From NCBI GenBank assembly GCA_002341165.1, contig DDNL01000090.1:1-50998 (forward strand): a DNA stretch of 50,998 nucleotides, given 5' to 3'. Below the pieces are notes generated by a model, which did no database searches, had not been told where the DNA came from, and saw only the letters and a list, made by a program, of their open reading frames with translations. The position numbers and the translations under genes were made by a program. Positions within the stretch are counted from its first letter, which is position 1, and each line of letters opens with the position of its first letter. Positions 1-8,377 of this stretch are shown in pieces. Source of the DNA: Shewanellaceae bacterium UBA2521. GTDB lineage: Bacteria > Pseudomonadota > Gammaproteobacteria > Enterobacterales > Shewanellaceae.

Positions 1-44
1 TTTTAAGCGGTTGTTTTGCGTACAAGGCGTACTTTTATTAAACT

Positions 45-524
45 CTACGACTGCGTCTTGTCACTTTTTTGCATAATACTCAGCATGACATCTTGTTCTC
101 TTGCAGATAAAGTTGTCGACTTTTGCTTGCTATCTCTTGTATAAAATAAAAAAAACAAAAACACAAAAGCTAAAAACAAAAATACAAGAGGCGCAAACCA
201 CAATAATCCTGTTTTTAAATTGAAACGAGGCTGATATAAAATAAAGTCGCCATAACGCTGTGTCATATAATGCATAATTTCTTCGTCGCTTGCTCCCTGC
301 TCTACTTGCTTATACACCTCTAACCTCAAATCTTTTGCAATAGGAGAATTAGAGTCAACTAGATTTTGATTTTGACATTGTGGACATCTTAAATCTCGAG
401 CTAAATTTAAAGCTTGCTGTTTATTCTGTATTGTGGAGAACTCAAAAGTATCGATTGCAAATGTAGCTTGTGCCCAGAGCAATAATATCCATAAGATACT
501 TTTAATACAATTTCTCTTTTGCAT
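45..524 (-). CDS. ccmH: Cytochrome c maturation protein CcmH (CycL type)
   Basis: Membrane-anchored thiol oxidoreductase of System I cytochrome c maturation; the family helps reduce or present the CXXCH cysteines of apocytochromes to the haem ligase. The 159-residue product has an N-terminal signal/anchor (about residues 8-23), the family signature LRCPQCQNQNLVDSNS (CXXC near residues 47-50), and one transmembrane helix (about 108-127) followed by a short cytoplasmic tail. This is the short CcmH form without TPR repeats; the TPR part is encoded separately as ccmI at 3221-4438. It is the last gene of the minus-strand ccmF-ccmG-ccmH unit and begins 9 nt after the ccmG stop. No convincing terminator is visible in the 44 bases left in the window. 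Confidence 0.95.
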   Translation of the reverse strand: MQKRNCIKSILWILLLWAQATFAIDTFEFSTIQNKQQALNLARDLRCPQCQNQNLVDSNSPIAKDLRLEVYKQVEQGASDEEIMHYMTQRYGDFILYQPRFNLKTGLLWFAPLVFLFLAFVFLFFLFYTRDSKQKSTTLSAREQDVMLSIMQKSDKTQS

Positions 525-533
525 AAATAATCC

Positions 534-1082
534 TCAATGAACTAAAGCTTCTTGTTGCAACTGTTGCACCAGAGGTTCAATCTTACTTTTCCAAACTCGA
601 TCATTAATTATACCAGCATGGCGCATGCGTATAATACCTAAATGATCAATCACATAAGTTTCTGGTGCACCATACACACCTAAATCAAGCCCTAACTGAC
701 CTTTAGGATCGTAAATGACTTTTTGAAAAGGGTTACCAAATTGCTCTAGTTCCTTTATAGATTTTTCTCGCTTTGGATCACGATAATTAATACCTATAAG
801 AGGTAGATCTTTATTTTGTGCCAATTGCATTAAATAAGGGTGTTCTTGCTTACAAGCTGGACACCAAGTTGCCCAAATGTTTAAAAGTGTAACTTGGCCT
901 ATTAAATCTTTCTGTGTAAAAAGCCTTTCTGGTTTATGTAAACTCGATAATTTAAACGCAGGAACTGCGCGCCCCTCTAAGACAGAGTCAAGTTCTTGAG
1001 GGTTTAAAGACAAAGCACGCCACAGCACAATACTCAAAATAATAATCAAGATAAAGGGGATAAAAAAAGTTATTCTTTTCAT
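534..1082 (-). CDS. ccmG: Periplasmic thioredoxin-like protein CcmG/DsbE
   Basis: Membrane-tethered thioredoxin-fold reductase that keeps apocytochrome c haem-binding cysteines reduced, drawing electrons from the Dsb/CcdA side. The protein (182 aa) has one N-terminal transmembrane anchor (about residues 4-24) and a thioredoxin domain with the active site WATWCPACKQEH. The segment VYGAPETYVID carries the cis-proline region typical of DsbE/CcmG. Length and motif order are normal for the family. It lies 15 nt downstream of ccmF and 9 nt upstream of ccmH, so the three are probably co-transcribed. The start is preceded by an AAGAG purine stretch. Confidence 0.96.
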   Translation of the reverse strand: MKRITFFIPFILIIILSIVLWRALSLNPQELDSVLEGRAVPAFKLSSLHKPERLFTQKDLIGQVTLLNIWATWCPACKQEHPYLMQLAQNKDLPLIGINYRDPKREKSIKELEQFGNPFQKVIYDPKGQLGLDLGVYGAPETYVIDHLGIIRMRHAGIINDRVWKSKIEPLVQQLQQEALVH

Positions 1083-1097
1083 GAAACACTCTTATTT

Positions 1098-3077
1098 TTA
1101 TGAATAGGTTAACTCAGAATTTAATTTTGTTTGAGATGCGAGCATCTTATCTCTTCTATACGCATTGACCTTGGCATACACAGAGAGTAAACCGCCAGCC
1201 ATCATAAATAAGGCTCCAAACCAAAGCCAACGAACAAAAGGTTTATAATTGAGACGCACAGCAAAATCTGTATCATTAATCGGTTCACCTAAAGTCACAT
1301 AGAGATCTCTAAATAACCCCCAATCAATACCAGCTTCTGTCATATTCATAGTGCGCACTTCATAAAACCGACGCTCTGGTTTAAGCAAAGCAACCACATG
1401 CTGATCTTCTTCAACTAAAATCTCGGCACGTTGCGTACGGTAATTAGGACCTTGAAACCAATTTGCCTGTAAAAAAGTAAAGTGATATCCAGCCATCTCT
1501 ACTTCTGTATTGGGTCCCATACGTACACTTTTCTCGATTTCATAATTTGAGACCATAGTTGCACCCACAGTAGTGATTGCAATACCAGCATGCGCTAAAA
1601 CCATAGCGGCAAGGTTCGGGGTAAAACGATGCCAATGCAAGCCAGACTCAGTCGAGACTACTTTTTTTACCAAACTACATGTTGCTAAAAAAATCCATGC
1701 AGCTAAACCCAAACCTAATGATGCCCAAATATTCATTTGTCCATCAATCCACCAAGGTGCGAAGCATCCAAAGAGAGGCGCAATCCAAATGTTCCATTTT
1801 ATAGCCTGTTTTAAAGATGGAGCATCATTTTTACGCCATCGCATCAAAGGCGCAATGCCCATCAAGAAAAAGCTGAGTAATGCTAAAGGTACAAAGACAA
1901 GATTAAAGTAAGGAGCACCAACAGATATTTGACCTAAACCTAATGCATCTATGAGCAAGGGATACAAGGTACCAAGTAAAACCGTTGCACAAGCAACGAC
2001 CAATAAAATATTGCCAACGAGAAGTAACATATCTTTTGAGATCAACTCAAACTTCACAGCGGAACGCATCTGCTTTGCGCGTAAACCAAATAAAAATAAA
2101 GACCCTCCAACAACAACACACAGCAAAAGTAAAATGAATAATCCTCGTTCAGGATCCGAGGCAAAAGAATGTACCGAGGTCAGCACACCTGATCGCACTA
2201 AAAAAGTACCCAGCAAGCTTAAAGCAAAAGACGCAATCGCCAATAAAATAGTCCAGTTATAAAAAAGTGCCCGCTTCTCACTCACAATTAAAGCATGCAA
2301 CAAAGCGGTGCCTACAAGCCAAGGCATAAAGGACGCGTTCTCAACAGGATCCCAAAACCACCAGCCACCCCAGCCTAATTCATAGTAAGCCCACCACGAA
2401 CCTAAAGCTATGCCTCCTGTCAGAAAAGTCCATGCCACTAAAGTCCAAGGCCTGCACCAACGCACCCAAGCAGCATCAATACGCCCACTTAATAATGCAG
2501 CAATAGCAAAAGCAAAGCTTACAGAAAAACCAACATATCCCATATACAACATAGGAGGATGCACAATTAAGCCAAAGTCTTGCAGCATAGGATTCAAATC
2601 TCGACCTTCAGCTGGAATCTGTGTTAAAACACGTGAGAAAGGATTAGATGTCCATAACATGAAAGCACTAAACCCTGTAATGATCATACCTAAAACAGAT
2701 AATACGCGTGTTACAAAAGCAGCTTCTATTTTTTTTGAGAAAAAAGTAATAGCTACCATCCATAAAGCAATATCGAGTACCCACAACAAAAAGGATCCTT
2801 CATGTCCTCCCCAAGTCGCCGCTATTTTATAAGGTAATGGCAGCTTCGTGTTTGAGTTTTCTGCGACATAACGTACAGAGAAATCATCCACCATAAAACT
2901 GTGAATTAAAAAAAGAAAAGCTATGAGAAAGAAAAAACCTGTTGCGCGAGCGAAAACTTGAGCATAACCGAGCGCCTCGACATCAGATAACCGACGTGTC
3001 AACACAAGGACGAAGCTCAGTAAAATGGAAAAGCAAAAACCAATAATTAAGGCAAAATGGCCTATCTCAGGAAACAT
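1098..3077 (-). CDS. ccmF: Haem lyase subunit CcmF
   Basis: Large integral membrane protein of the CcmFHI haem ligation complex; it receives haem from holo-CcmE and attaches it to apocytochrome c on the periplasmic side. The 659-residue product has many hydrophobic helices throughout, an early WGGHEGS segment, and the tryptophan-rich WWD periplasmic loop WGGWWFWDPVENASFMPW (about residues 235-252), the family hallmark for haem binding. Length agrees with typical CcmF (about 650). The ATG at 3077 is preceded by an AAGGA ribosome-binding site about 6 nt upstream. It heads the minus-strand ccmFGH unit and is divergent from ccmI. CcmC, the other WWD-domain protein, is about 27 kb away. Confidence 0.97.
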   Translation of the reverse strand: MFPEIGHFALIIGFCFSILLSFVLVLTRRLSDVEALGYAQVFARATGFFFLIAFLFLIHSFMVDDFSVRYVAENSNTKLPLPYKIAATWGGHEGSFLLWVLDIALWMVAITFFSKKIEAAFVTRVLSVLGMIITGFSAFMLWTSNPFSRVLTQIPAEGRDLNPMLQDFGLIVHPPMLYMGYVGFSVSFAFAIAALLSGRIDAAWVRWCRPWTLVAWTFLTGGIALGSWWAYYELGWGGWWFWDPVENASFMPWLVGTALLHALIVSEKRALFYNWTILLAIASFALSLLGTFLVRSGVLTSVHSFASDPERGLFILLLLCVVVGGSLFLFGLRAKQMRSAVKFELISKDMLLLVGNILLVVACATVLLGTLYPLLIDALGLGQISVGAPYFNLVFVPLALLSFFLMGIAPLMRWRKNDAPSLKQAIKWNIWIAPLFGCFAPWWIDGQMNIWASLGLGLAAWIFLATCSLVKKVVSTESGLHWHRFTPNLAAMVLAHAGIAITTVGATMVSNYEIEKSVRMGPNTEVEMAGYHFTFLQANWFQGPNYRTQRAEILVEEDQHVVALLKPERRFYEVRTMNMTEAGIDWGLFRDLYVTLGEPINDTDFAVRLNYKPFVRWLWFGALFMMAGGLLSVYAKVNAYRRDKMLASQTKLNSELTYS

Positions 3078-3183
3078 AAATGATCCTTCTTACAAATATT
3101 CCTACTGGTTCAGTTTGCATGATTTTACTCAATAAAAACAATATAAATTGTAATAAAAAGTAAAAATTTTATTTAGATTACTT

Positions 3184-3189
3184 TATAAT
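3184..3189 (+). promoter_or_regulatory. Candidate -10 element upstream of ccmI
   Basis: An exact TATAAT lies 31 nt before the ccmI start in the AT-rich 143-bp interval between divergent ccmF and ccmI. No recognisable -35 hexamer sits 16-18 bp upstream, so this is a tentative promoter call. Confidence 0.3.
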
Positions 3190-3220
3190 AGAAAAAAAAT
3201 AATGTTGAAGACATGGATTT

Positions 3221-4438
3221 ATGCCTCTTTTCTGGACGATTCTCATTAGCTTACTCATGCTAAGCCTTGCGATAATATGGCACCCTTATTTTTCGCGCCG
3301 AACAAAGAAAGACAATTCGGATGTTCGTTTCAATACTAATCTCGATATCTTCAATATGAGGCTCAATGCACTCAAGCAACAACGTCGGAATTCAGATATT
3401 GATGATACTGAGTTTCATCAACTCAAAACCGAACTCGAAAGAGCTTTATTACAAGATGTCGACACCACAACTGCAAGCGCACAACCTAAGCGAGAGCATA
3501 AACCATCTAAATTACTTCCTTATAGCCTCAGTGCCTTGATGTTTATAGGCTGCATCAGCTTTTATCTCTATCTTGGTCAAGGTGCATCGTTCAAAGCCAG
3601 TGGCGAGATGCTTGAACCCGAATCATCTCAAGCAGTAAAAGGTGTCATTGCTTATGTTGAAGAACTCAGAGTAAGACTTGAAAAGAACCCAAAAGATCAA
3701 GACGCTTGGACACAACTTGGACAGTTTTATATGGAATTTAACTTATATGAACAAGCGCTCACAACTTATGACAGACTGCTTCAGCTCAGTCCAAATAACC
3801 CTGAGTTTATGGGACAAAAGGCAACAGCTTTATATTTTGTAAATCAACAAAGTATGACCCCAGAAATTGATGAACTTATCAAGCAAGCGCTCAATAAAGA
3901 TGCAACACAACCTAGCGTTCATTTTCTCCTTGCGATACATGCCTATCTCCAAAAAGACTTTACAACTGCGCTTACACACTGGCAAAAACTCTTAAATAGT
4001 CAAAGAACAGATATTAATCGTGAAGCAATTGAAAGTACTATGGCTCAGATTCGACAGGAGCAGCAAGAGTTCAATGCAACGCCAAGCAACTCAGCACAAA
4101 TTAATTTATCTATTGATCTTGCTGCTGCTTTAAAACAAGACATCCAACCCAATGATGTTTTATTTGTCTTCGCTCAATCTATTGAGGGAGGCATGCCTTT
4201 GGCTGTAATAAGACAACCCGTTAAACAGTTTCCACTGCGTATTCAACTCAGTGATAAAAATGCGATGCGTGATAATCTAAAACTAAGTCAGGAAGAATAT
4301 GTTTCTGTTACAGTAAGGGTCTCACATCATGGTTCTGCACCAGCAAAACCGGGAGATTTACAAGGACATATAGAAAAAGTGTCTACCTCAAATACACAGA
4401 TTCAAAAAATTGTCATCAACACAAAAATAAACATATGA
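3221..4438 (+). CDS. ccmI: Cytochrome c maturation TPR protein CcmI (CycH)
   Basis: Apocytochrome c chaperone component of the haem ligation complex. The 405-aa protein has an N-terminal transmembrane helix at the very start (FWTILISLLMLSLAIIW), a cytoplasmic leucine-zipper-like loop, a second helix (about residues 104-120), and then a periplasmic part with tetratricopeptide repeats (for example residues 145-200, with the NPKDQDAWTQLGQFYMEF segment). A C-terminal CycH-type domain follows. This is the CcmI architecture known from Rhodobacter and Pseudomonas, where the second half of the enteric CcmH is a separate gene. It is divergent from ccmF rather than in the same operon. Confidence 0.93.
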   Translation: MPLFWTILISLLMLSLAIIWHPYFSRRTKKDNSDVRFNTNLDIFNMRLNALKQQRRNSDIDDTEFHQLKTELERALLQDVDTTTASAQPKREHKPSKLLPYSLSALMFIGCISFYLYLGQGASFKASGEMLEPESSQAVKGVIAYVEELRVRLEKNPKDQDAWTQLGQFYMEFNLYEQALTTYDRLLQLSPNNPEFMGQKATALYFVNQQSMTPEIDELIKQALNKDATQPSVHFLLAIHAYLQKDFTTALTHWQKLLNSQRTDINREAIESTMAQIRQEQQEFNATPSNSAQINLSIDLAAALKQDIQPNDVLFVFAQSIEGGMPLAVIRQPVKQFPLRIQLSDKNAMRDNLKLSQEEYVSVTVRVSHHGSAPAKPGDLQGHIEKVSTSNTQIQKIVINTKINI

Positions 4439-4498
4439 AATATAAAAATTTATAGACCTATCAAAACATGCACCATAGTGCATGGTGGTTCCTCTCTT

Positions 4499-4510
4499 GG
4501 ATACGTATCC
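4499..4510. promoter_or_regulatory. 12-bp perfect palindrome upstream of the XRE gene (candidate operator)
   Basis: GGATACGTATCC is a perfect palindrome 63 nt before the start of the small XRE-family regulator. It overlaps a possible -35 element (TTGGAT, 4498-4503) with a weak TATTAC -10 at 4520-4525. XRE repressors often bind such dyads at their own promoters, so autoregulation is a reasonable inference. Binding is not shown by the sequence. Confidence 0.4.
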
Positions 4511-4573
4511 TATGCACATTATTACAAGAACATAAGCACAACAATTCATTATATTTTTAGGGAGAAAAAAAAC

Positions 4574-4825
4574 ATGAGTGGAGACAAGGAGCTAGCACAC
4601 CAGCTAACCCAATTAAGACTAAAGCGTCGTTTGTCGCAAAGACAACTTGCGCAACAGATTGGCATTACAGATCGTTATATCAGAAGTATTGAGAATGGAA
4701 CAAGCATGCCTTCTTTTGGCATTGTTAAAAGCTGGTTCAAAGCGACAAAAGCTACTCAAGAATCTATCCTTTCCATCACATCAAGCCGTCAGCGCAATCA
4801 AACAACACGACTTGTTCGACCTTAG
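4574..4825 (+). CDS. Small XRE-family helix-turn-helix regulator
   Basis: The protein (83 aa) consists almost entirely of one Cro/C1-type helix-turn-helix domain: LTQLRLKRRLSQRQLAQQIG followed by the recognition helix region ITDRYIRSIENG (about residues 8-45). A basic, polar tail with no second recognisable domain follows. The ATG at 4574 was chosen because GGGAG (4560-4564) precedes it by 9 nt and the domain starts directly after it; an in-frame upstream start would add 32 unrelated residues. It sits alone between ccmI and the convergently transcribed rnpB, with a 12-bp palindrome upstream. No toxin partner is visible, so it is not an evident toxin-antitoxin pair. Target genes are unknown. 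Confidence 0.8.
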   Translation: MSGDKELAHQLTQLRLKRRLSQRQLAQQIGITDRYIRSIENGTSMPSFGIVKSWFKATKATQESILSITSSRQRNQTTRLVRP

Positions 4826-4895
4826 AACACGAACCAGTAAACACTCCCTTACAAGCCAGCATGCTTTGTGTTGGCTGTAAGATATGTGAAGAAGA

Positions 4896-5268
4896 GTTGG
4901 AGTGGGCGCATAAGCCGGGTTCTGTCTCTTTATCCAAGATAAAGAGGGTAGTCATTCATCTAGACCACAAATCACTCTGTGGTTCAAGCAATCTACCCGC
5001 TCTCAATGCGGACAACATTAAAGAGAGCCTATTTGATCTTGCTCCGAGTGGAGTTTACCTTGCCACAAACAGTTACCTGCTGTGCGGTGTGCTCTTACCA
5101 CACCCTTTCACCCTTACCTGTATCAATAAAATTGATCATCGGCGGTCTACTCTCTGCTGCACTGGTCGTAAGCTTGCGCTTCCCAGGCGTTACCTGGCAC
5201 TCTGTCCTGTGGAGCCCGGACTTTCCTCCCCGTTGAATACAACGCAGCGACTACCTTGCCCACTCCAG
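4896..5268 (-). ncRNA. rnpB: RNase P RNA (bacterial A type)
   Basis: Catalytic RNA of RNase P, which removes 5' leaders from tRNA precursors. On the minus strand the 5' part carries GGGGAGGAAAGTCCGGGCTC (complement of about 5212-5231), the universally conserved CR-I/P4 strand. The 3' part has ACAGAACCCGGCTTAT (complement of 4910-4925), the other P4 strand and CCA-pairing region. Other matches to the E. coli RNA are CCAGGTAACGCCTGG, CAGGTAAGGGTGAAAGGGTG, GGTAAACTCCA and CTAGATGAATGACT. The ends GGAGTGGGC and GCCCACTCC pair to form helix P1, giving about 373 nt, close to E. coli's 377. Termini are inferred from P1 and may be off by several bases. Long reading frames on the opposite strand here are spurious. 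Confidence 0.97.
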
Positions 5269-5274
5269 CCATCT

Positions 5275-5280
5275 ATTATA
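5275..5280 (-). promoter_or_regulatory. -10 element of the rnpB promoter
   Basis: On the minus strand TATAAT (complement of 5275-5280) lies about 7 nt upstream of the inferred RNase P RNA 5' end, the spacing expected for a sigma-70 promoter. The -35 region is weak: TGGATT with a 16-bp spacer is the best match. Confidence 0.65.
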
Positions 5281-5320
5281 CGCACATAGGCAAAAAAATC
5301 CAGTCTCTTAACCTGAAGCT

Positions 5321-6154
5321 TTAAAGCTCTAAGCCAGCTTCATAAAGCTGCTTTTTATTCAAACCATAAATTTGCGCTGTAATCGCTGCCGATTTCTTTA
5401 AAGGTAAATCTTGTTTCAATAAAGCAAGCGTATTTAAAGCCTGCTGCGAAATAGCACGAGGATCCGGTTGATAACCTCGACAAAGAATAACAAACTCTCC
5501 TTTTTGTTGATTCTCATCTTCTTCCAACACAGCTTTGACCTGTACAAGCGTACCTTGAATAAAAGTTTCAAAGGTCTTTGTCAATTCTCTAGCAAGTACA
5601 ACCTCTCTTTGCTCACCCCATGCTTGAATCATGGCATTGACAGTATCGAGAACACGTCTTGGCGACTCATAAAAAATTAAAGACCGAGTTTCTTCCTTAA
5701 GTAAAGCTAGCTTATCTAAACGCGCTTTAGCTTTTGCCGGTAAAAAGCCTTCAAAACAAAAACGATCCGAAGGTAAACCCGCTGCAGAAAGTGCCGTAAT
5801 CGCAGCACATGCACCTGGAAGAGGTATCACCTTGTATCCTTGCTGACGCAAATGGCTCACAAGATGGTATCCTGGATCAGAAATTAAAGGCGTACCTGCA
5901 TCAGATATAAGTGCTACTGTTTTTTGCTGCGCTAACTGGTCAGCAATCCAGTTTACTTTTTGCTTCTCATTGTGATCATGTAGAGCTATCAATTTAGATT
6001 GAATACCTAAATGCTGAAGAAGCTTGCCACTGTGTCGTGTATCTTCACAAGCTATCAAATCTACTTCGGATAAAACATGTACAGCACGACGACTGATATC
6101 ATCTAAGTGACCGATGGGTGTTGGAACAATGTATAAAGCAACAGTTAAATCCAT
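5321..6154 (-). CDS. rsmI: 16S rRNA C1402 2'-O-ribose methyltransferase RsmI
   Basis: SAM-dependent tetrapyrrole-methylase-fold enzyme that 2'-O-methylates C1402 in the 16S rRNA decoding centre. The 277-aa product has the N-terminal signature YIVPTPIGHLDDISRRAV, then LIACEDTRHSGKLL, the SAM-site segment ALISDAGTPLISDPGY, and VIPLPGACAAITALSAAGLP. The C-terminal half has IFYESPRRVL and ELTKTFE. Length is normal. It is divergent from lpoA across about 80 bp, the same gene order as in E. coli and many other gammaproteobacteria. Confidence 0.96.
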   Translation of the reverse strand: MDLTVALYIVPTPIGHLDDISRRAVHVLSEVDLIACEDTRHSGKLLQHLGIQSKLIALHDHNEKQKVNWIADQLAQQKTVALISDAGTPLISDPGYHLVSHLRQQGYKVIPLPGACAAITALSAAGLPSDRFCFEGFLPAKAKARLDKLALLKEETRSLIFYESPRRVLDTVNAMIQAWGEQREVVLARELTKTFETFIQGTLVQVKAVLEEDENQQKGEFVILCRGYQPDPRAISQQALNTLALLKQDLPLKKSAAITAQIYGLNKKQLYEAGLEL

Positions 6155-6233
6155 AAATCAATCTCAATTAGCTTTCATCAATAAAGAATGAGCGTTAAAC
6201 TAACAAAAGGCTATTTTACCAGAGTTGCGAAGC

Positions 6234-8021
6234 ATGAAAAAATTTAATTTACCATATTCTATCAAATTAAGATTGATAGTCTCTCTTTCATGGCTATCAA
6301 TGACAAGCTGTACATCCATTCAAGAACAAGAGCAACATATGCAAATGTCAGGATCTCATGAAGTCAACACAGCACAACTGCAAGAGAAATTACCTCAAAG
6401 TGATAAAAAATATCCAGACATGCTCAAAAGCGCAGAAGAGTATTTACTCTCTGGACAGCTCAGTGCCGCTGAAAGCCTCCTTAAAGAAATCAAAATTAAT
6501 GAGATAAAATCCCACGAGCTCAAAGCTTATTATCTCTACCTCTCGGCACAGTCGGCAACGCAAAGACATCAATGGACAAAAGCTCTACAGCTGATTGAGC
6601 AAGCACAAAAGCAAAAACCTCTGATTATCGAGCAAGAAATCTCTTTGCTGCAACTTGCCGTTGAGCTGTACAATACAACCAATCAACCCATTAAACAAGC
6701 GGCTGCATTGCACGCTATCAATGAAATAGAACCATCATCTAATCTTGATGCACGTATTTGGTATACACTACAACCTGTCTCTGAAGATTTACTCAAGCAG
6801 CAACTCAAAAAAACACGAGATAAAAACTTTAATGGCTGGCTAGAGCTTAGTTACATTGGTAAACGTTATGCCGATTTACCTCAAGATTTACAAAAGAAAG
6901 TCAATCAGTGGCAGCAAGATTACCCTGAACATCCACATTATGAAAACTTACCTGATGACATCAATCGCGCGCTTCACACTCAAGTGTATAACCCTAAAAA
7001 AGTAGGCGTCTTGTTACCTGCAAAAGCTACCAGTGCATCGCGTGCAATACGCAGTGGCATCATCGCGAGCACTTTGAAAAACAAAGCACGCTCCTTGGAA
7101 CTCCATTTTTATGATACGTCTGAAGGGGGACTAGAAGCTTATAACCGTGCTGAACAAGATGAATGCGAGTTTATTATAGGACCTTTACTTAAAGAGCATG
7201 TTGAAGAAGTTGCAAGCAGCAGATCTAACATTATTCCGCAGTTAATGCTCAATATGCCAGATGGTGTTGTTAATGATCCCGATAGATATTATTTCTCTTT
7301 ATCTCCGACTGAAGAAGCGGCTCAAACTGCTCAATACTTCAAAGAACAAGGTATTAAAAACCCTCTTATTATTGCCAACTCAAGAAGTAGCAGCAAAAAA
7401 ATGGTTGAATCTTTTACCCAAGCTTGGGAAAAAATATATGACGAGCAACCTAAAGTATACTACTACAGCAATAACAAAGAGATCAAAACCAAAGTACAAG
7501 ATGCATTAAGTGTTAAAGAGTCGAAAGCACGTATCCGTGCCATCAAAAACACTTTTGGCTTTCAACTGAAAGCAGACTTTCGCTCACGTCGAGATATAGA
7601 TGCTATTTATCTTCTAACACAAGGCGATGAAGTCAAATTGTTAAAACCATTTGTTGATGTCAACACAAGTGTTTTCGCTGAGCCTATTTCTACTTATGCT
7701 AGTTATCGTAGTCATGTGAAAAGCAAAAATGGACAATACCCAAGAGAGCTCAATAAAATGCGTATCAATACTATGCCTTGGCTCCTTACAGAATCTACAG
7801 AGCTTAGCCTGATCGAAGAATGGTCTAATCTAGAAAAAAGACTTTACGCAATGGGCTACGACAGTATTTCTCTGATCGATAAATTAGCCCAAATGAAAGC
7901 ATCTCAAAGCTACTATTTTGAAGGTCGAACAGGTACAATGAACATTGACCACCAAGGTGTGATACATCGTAAACAGCAGTGGGCTAAATTTTATAGCAAC
8001 GGAAAGTTAAGAAAACTATGA
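6234..8021 (+). CDS. lpoA: Outer-membrane lipoprotein activator of PBP1A, LpoA (LppC family)
   Basis: Lipoprotein that reaches from the outer membrane to stimulate the bifunctional penicillin-binding protein PBP1A. The protein (595 aa) has a type II signal with lipobox LSMTSC (Cys about residue 26), an N-terminal helical TPR-like half (about 60-240), and a C-terminal periplasmic-binding-protein-like half beginning near VGVLLPAKATSASRAIRSGI. The ATG at 6234 is preferred over the in-frame TTG at 6225 because AGAG (6221-6224) is then properly spaced. It overlaps yraN by 4 nt (ATGA), so lpoA-yraN-diaA-dolP probably form one operon. The N-terminal half is poorly conserved across the family, so the call rests on both C-terminal similarity and locus context. 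Confidence 0.88.
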   Translation: MKKFNLPYSIKLRLIVSLSWLSMTSCTSIQEQEQHMQMSGSHEVNTAQLQEKLPQSDKKYPDMLKSAEEYLLSGQLSAAESLLKEIKINEIKSHELKAYYLYLSAQSATQRHQWTKALQLIEQAQKQKPLIIEQEISLLQLAVELYNTTNQPIKQAAALHAINEIEPSSNLDARIWYTLQPVSEDLLKQQLKKTRDKNFNGWLELSYIGKRYADLPQDLQKKVNQWQQDYPEHPHYENLPDDINRALHTQVYNPKKVGVLLPAKATSASRAIRSGIIASTLKNKARSLELHFYDTSEGGLEAYNRAEQDECEFIIGPLLKEHVEEVASSRSNIIPQLMLNMPDGVVNDPDRYYFSLSPTEEAAQTAQYFKEQGIKNPLIIANSRSSSKKMVESFTQAWEKIYDEQPKVYYYSNNKEIKTKVQDALSVKESKARIRAIKNTFGFQLKADFRSRRDIDAIYLLTQGDEVKLLKPFVDVNTSVFAEPISTYASYRSHVKSKNGQYPRELNKMRINTMPWLLTESTELSLIEEWSNLEKRLYAMGYDSISLIDKLAQMKASQSYYFEGRTGTMNIDHQGVIHRKQQWAKFYSNGKLRKL

Positions 8022-8350
8022 GTACATGTGTCGGCCATGAAGCAGAACAGCAAGCTCGTATTTTCTTAGAGCAGCACGACTATCGATTCATTGCCGCAAA
8101 CGTGCGTTACCGTTTTGCAGAAATCGATTTGATTATGAAAAAAGCAAGCACAATTGTATTTGTTGAGGTAAAATATCGCAAAAGACGCAACTTTGGTGGC
8201 GCGGTTGCAGCCATTGCACCTCAGCAGCAACGACGATTGCAACGTGCTGCAAATTACTACTTGCAGCAAAATCGTATCAAAACAGCGGCTAGGTTCGATG
8301 TTATTGCGATTGAAGATAAGCAGATTAACTGGATAAAAAATGCTTTCTGA
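8018..8350 (+). CDS. yraN: YraN/UPF0102 family endonuclease-like protein
   Basis: Small protein (110 aa) of the UPF0102 family with a restriction-endonuclease-like core: G..AE..A..FL near the N-terminus, then RFAEIDLIMKK and VFVEVKYRKR (about residues 27-57). These supply the E, D and EVK residues expected of a PD-(D/E)XK-type metal site. Its biochemical role is not firmly established. It starts within the lpoA stop codon (ATGA overlap) and is followed 27 nt later by the SIS-domain gene, the same order as in E. coli. Confidence 0.92.
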   Translation: MSTCVGHEAEQQARIFLEQHDYRFIAANVRYRFAEIDLIMKKASTIVFVEVKYRKRRNFGGAVAAIAPQQQRRLQRAANYYLQQNRIKTAARFDVIAIEDKQINWIKNAF

Positions 8351-8377
8351 ATACAATTTTTACACAGGATTCTTATT

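Noticed and set aside
1573..2832. Three plus-strand frames of 103-140 codons
   Set aside because: They are antisense to ccmF, have no ribosome-binding sites and show low-complexity basic composition typical of shadow frames.
4467..4484. CATGCAC/GTGCATG hairpin as ccmI terminator
   Set aside because: The stem is 7 bp and no T-run follows; left uncalled as a terminator.
4550..4555. TATATT as -10 of the XRE gene
   Set aside because: It would put the transcript start inside the ribosome-binding site and has no -35 at a usable distance.
4861..5289. Two overlapping plus-strand reading frames (142 and 85 codons)
   Set aside because: They lie antisense to the RNase P RNA gene, whose conserved core explains the sequence; the open frames follow from RNA base composition.
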